26,733 nucleotides of DNA from Silene noctiflora (lineage: Eukaryota > Streptophyta > Magnoliopsida > Caryophyllales > Caryophyllaceae): NCBI GenBank assembly GCA_009801015.1, contig VHZZ01003988.1, positions 45,534 to 72,266 on the forward strand, in the 5' to 3' direction. This document shows, in pieces, positions 23,634 through 26,733 of this stretch (position 1 is the first letter of the stretch; the number at the start of each line of letters is the position of its first letter). A model generated the notes under the pieces. That model saw only the letters and a list, made by a program, of their open reading frames with translations, did no database searches and was not told where the DNA came from. The position numbers and the translations under genes are program-made.

Positions 23634-26600
23634 TCACCAATCACCAGATTTGATAACTTTAGAGCTGCGTGATGACTTGCCACCTTTGTCTTTGTAAGAA
23701 TTTCTGGATGTATAAGATTGTCTCCTTCCACCACGAGCAGATGCTATGGCCTTCTCTCTTTGCTTGCTCAGGCTTTTTATTAGTTCCGAGTCTCTTTCTT
23801 CATCACTGTCTTCTTCCTGCAAAAATTACAATCGTTGATTACATACATCCATAACAGGAAGCTTTAGTTTAAAGCTTTTCGATCATAGAGCCAATGACAA
23901 AAGCAAGGTACGCATCATTTGACTACTTTTTTCTTCGCTGAAACGAACAGATCAGGCTCACTCACTTAAATGCGAGTATGGACAATGACTTACTTGATTG
24001 GAATTGAGACTTGATACGTAATGGATAAAAATATGAAAATATTACTCTTACACGGCAAGCCAAAATAAAGTTTCCAGGATTTGTTATAGTTCATCACCAA
24101 TGTCAAGTTATCCATGTCGAACCATTGTCAAATTAAAAACAACCACATCAAATATCATGTTCCATAACTAGGGGGAAAAAATGAACCCCCTTGTAAGTTG
24201 CTATGCCTCAACAAAAACATGGTCAAATTATCCATATTCAAACATATCGAGATCTATCATGTTAGAATGATTTTACAGAGTATGGGTGGTTGAGGAGGGA
24301 AGAGGCAAATACATGTATCATCACTGAAATTTCAGATGATAGCACTCTAGTAACATACAATGGATATTATAGATTTATAGCGGTACAAAAATTGTTAACA
24401 AATCTTACAGAGCGCGATTCAGTAACATTCATGTTTGTGATCTTTCAAAATTCAATCTTGATTGTGGATGACAGCGTTCTGAATATATCCTAACAGGGCA
24501 AGGGTCCTCCTATTTCAATAGAATTAGCTAATGGAAACATAAGAATTTGTCTACAAAACTATAAGCACCAACATAATCAATAAAATGTTCTAAACTTCTA
24601 ATAGCATGCATATATTATTCATCAGAACTGACACAAATGTCTAACCATTGAAAAATGATTCCAAATGACGTAAATAGTATTGTCATCTTGGCTATATGCT
24701 TACAAGGGGAAATTACTAACCTCATCATCGGTTTCTTTGTCATCTTCTCTGCTTCTTGAACTTGCAGACAGAATCTCTTGACTGTTGACCACATGACAAG
24801 CTTGTCCCTCAGACTCCTACAAAAGCAAGGATATGAAATAGTCTAGTCTGCAGACTAAACAATGTCATCTACGAAGTAATAAATATAGATTGACCCCGCA
24901 TGTTCAGCAGGTACGTAATAGAATTAATGGAGGAAAGACGGTAAGTAGAAGGGCGGAGGCACCGTATGTGTGTTGTGTACACATATAGGTGTGTTGCAAT
25001 TAGCTTTGCAATGAAGCTTTTAGAATTTCAAATTAAAACCCAAGCACCTATGATACTCAGACTAGATCTCAAGTGTCGGACATCAGGTCATGTACATGTG
25101 TGAATGTCAGAGACGACAATTTAGTGAACATTTTCATGTTTCTGGCCTGAAATAAAGTACCTACGTGTAGGAAAGATTATTTTGTTGGCATGCAACCCGC
25201 AGCCAAGTGAAGTCTGGAATAAAAATGACTGGCTATACACTCAGTTTATAGATGCATCGATTCAACCCTTGTGCTATGCTACTCAGGCTCATCTTCAAGT
25301 GTTGGGCGTCAATATTGGACACATCTATTGAGTGAACATTTCCATGTTTTTAGCCTAACGTGAAGTACTGATGTCGAAAGGAGTACAGACGAACTGAGTG
25401 GGCAAACGACACGCAGCAAAGTGAATAATTGAAATAAAATAGCACACATCATTTGTGGACACACTGGTTCAACCCTTGTGCACCAATTGTGTACCACACT
25501 TTCGCATATGATGATAAAGAACAAGAATGGACTCGCATAACTGCCACTGCCCCCATCATTTACGTGATGACAAAGAACCAAAGCATTGTTAATTTTCGAG
25601 AGTTTGAACTCGTATTGTCTTCGTGAATTGTGAAAAAAAACTTTTAAAAAAAAAAAATAAATAACTTGATCATTCTAAAAACAGGCAAGAGAATACATAT
25701 AAAGCCATAAAGGCGACAAGGGGAGGATAAGGATGAAAAACTGCACTGTGTTTCATAATTGGTGCTCCATACATTAGACATAATTTTGACAACAAATATT
25801 AGCAACAGGATACCTGTTTTGTCAACTCAAGAGAGTCAAATTCAGTGATGTCTCTGTCATTTAGCTCATCAACATTGGGGGAGGTTGTGGATTCACCAGC
25901 AGCGCCGGGCTCATCATCTGTCAGTTCTTCATCATCGGAACCTCTATCCCCAGCATTTCCTTCAATAAACTGCAAATACTATTATAAATGAATTCCAAAA
26001 GGTACATGCACAAATGGTAATCACATAAATAATTAAATAAACCAACAGTCTTGACATGCACCATACTACATGGTTGTCTGTCAGAAGATCAACAGACAAA
26101 ACAAGTTTAGCCTATACAGCCATAGCCCACAGGATACATTCGCTACTCCATCTGCTTACACTAACTTATAGCAGAATACAATAGAGAGAAGCCTTGCTGA
26201 AGCAAAGATATGACATATCCCATACCCTATCAAGATCATCCTGCTGCTCTTTAACATATCCACTGGCAGCAAGTTCCTTATCTAACGAAATAGCATCTTT
26301 GACAATAGAAGATAAGTTTAGCCTGCTATCATCATCTGCCACTTGATCGTTAACTTCATCTGATTGCAGTTCAAAAGTCAGCTTAAATCTGAAAAAGGGA
26401 AAATGAACGGTGTTAGTAAAACAAACAAGGTATCGGGAAAAATTGCAACCAACTGCCATAAGTACTACCAACTTTTGTGAACAAAAGGAAACTTAGGTAG
26501 CTTAGGGGAATATTTGGGCAGAACTTAAGAGTAAGATAATATTTCCAATCAAAATGCCATAGAAAGAGATATAGATTGCAATTCAAATGTAAAAGGCCGT

Positions 26601-26665
26601 TTGAACAAGATCACTACCTTTTTCTGAAGAATTTGAAGATGCATTCAACATCACGATCAAAATAC
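23634..26665 (-). CDS. RIO2: Second RIO2 kinase copy, C-terminal part only
   Basis: Five exons match RIO2 exons 9-13 in length and phase: 26665-26618, 26388-26226, 25969-25814, 24816-24721, 23816-23634. All splice borders are intact GT..AG and no frame is broken, so this looks like a live tandem gene whose catalytic exons lie beyond the right edge. It encodes RFKLTFELQSDEVND onwards, an acidic segment (about SDDEELTDDEPGAAG) and a basic tail ending SSRSSKVIKSGDW. The last exon differs from the other copy at about 10 of 60 residues, mostly conservative. The part seen contains no catalytic motif, so activity cannot be judged. It could also be a promoterless 3' duplicate. Confidence 0.85.
23870..24650. 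other. Extra sequence in last intron of second RIO2 copy
   Basis: The last intron is 904 bases here against 147 in the other copy. Sequence alignable to the short intron remains only near its two ends. The inserted stretch is AT-rich. I found no terminal inverted repeats or target duplication that would name an element. An open frame at 24290-24493 has no recognisable motif. Confidence 0.55.
25049..25481. repeat. Two-unit tandem repeat in intron of second RIO2 copy
   Basis: Unit A (25049-25274, 226 bases) and unit B (25275-25481, 207 bases) both begin TATG-TACTCAG and end TTCAACCCTTGTGC. They share AGTGAACATTTTCATGTTT-like and GAAGT-type blocks in the same order. The start of unit A matches the corresponding intron of the other RIO2 copy near 19190-19260; the rest is absent there, so the repeat arose or was inserted after the gene duplication. 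Confidence 0.75.
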
Positions 26666-26733
26666 CTACAATTAAACAAAGTAAAATTAGTTTTCCCAAA
26701 GCCCGGAATAATAGACCCATAGCGCAGCTTTTG

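Larger units (their letters stand above)
23409..26733 (-). repeat. Second copy of the RIO2 3' half, tandem segmental duplication
   Basis: This block repeats the segment from about 18316 to at least 20172 in the same orientation, including some 225 bases of 3' flank, five exons and their introns. Exon lengths are identical (183, 96, 156, 163 and 48 bases). Introns differ: the block has extra sequence in three of them (904 versus 147, 997 versus 385, 229 versus 141 bases). The window ends inside the block, so its full extent is unknown. Confidence 0.93.

Noticed and set aside
24290-24493. A 67-codon plus-strand frame within the long last intron of the second RIO2 copy
   Set aside because: It has no recognisable motif, no start context or splice partner, and lies in AT-rich inserted intron sequence.

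Overview
This is a plant nuclear window. The genes have many short introns with GT..AG borders, the DNA between them is AT-rich, and small non-autonomous DNA transposons are common. The hydroxy-acid oxidase resembles remembered spinach glycolate oxidase, and several repeats carry CCGTCTT/CCGTCTCACACAAG-type ends often seen in that order. I therefore infer a eudicot, probably Caryophyllales. That placement is inference.

Layout. Bases 1 to about 7600 hold no gene I can support. They hold a 540-bp Mutator-like MITE with 9-bp target duplications, three or four tiny hAT-like elements sharing a GGCGGAGCC-type end, a long foldback element, and one short unrecognised exon-like ORF. Next comes an 11-exon glycolate oxidase-like gene on the minus strand (7837-10657). 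It is divergent from an 8-exon ubiquitin-specific protease of the UBP25 type on the plus strand (12124-17939). Their roughly 1.4 kb shared intergenic region contains a 132-bp MITE. Convergent with UBP25 is a 13-exon RIO2 kinase gene on the minus strand (18538-21790). Upstream of it lies a second, tandem RIO2 copy on the same strand. Only its last five exons (23634-26665) are in the window and it runs off the right edge.

I rebuilt all four gene models from splice borders, reading frame and remembered family sequence. The three complete models sum to whole codons: 371, 675 and 472 residues. The genes are unrelated housekeeping or metabolic functions (peroxisomal photorespiration, deubiquitination, 40S ribosome maturation) and do not form a pathway. 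I see no CRISPR array, toxin system, retroelement or other new biological system. The points worth a second look are the RIO2 duplication, including an abruptly identical stretch at the right edge and a 3'-UTR copy of the C-terminal codons, the altered peroxisomal targeting tail and substitutions of the oxidase, two chained upstream ORFs on UBP25, and well-bounded MITEs.
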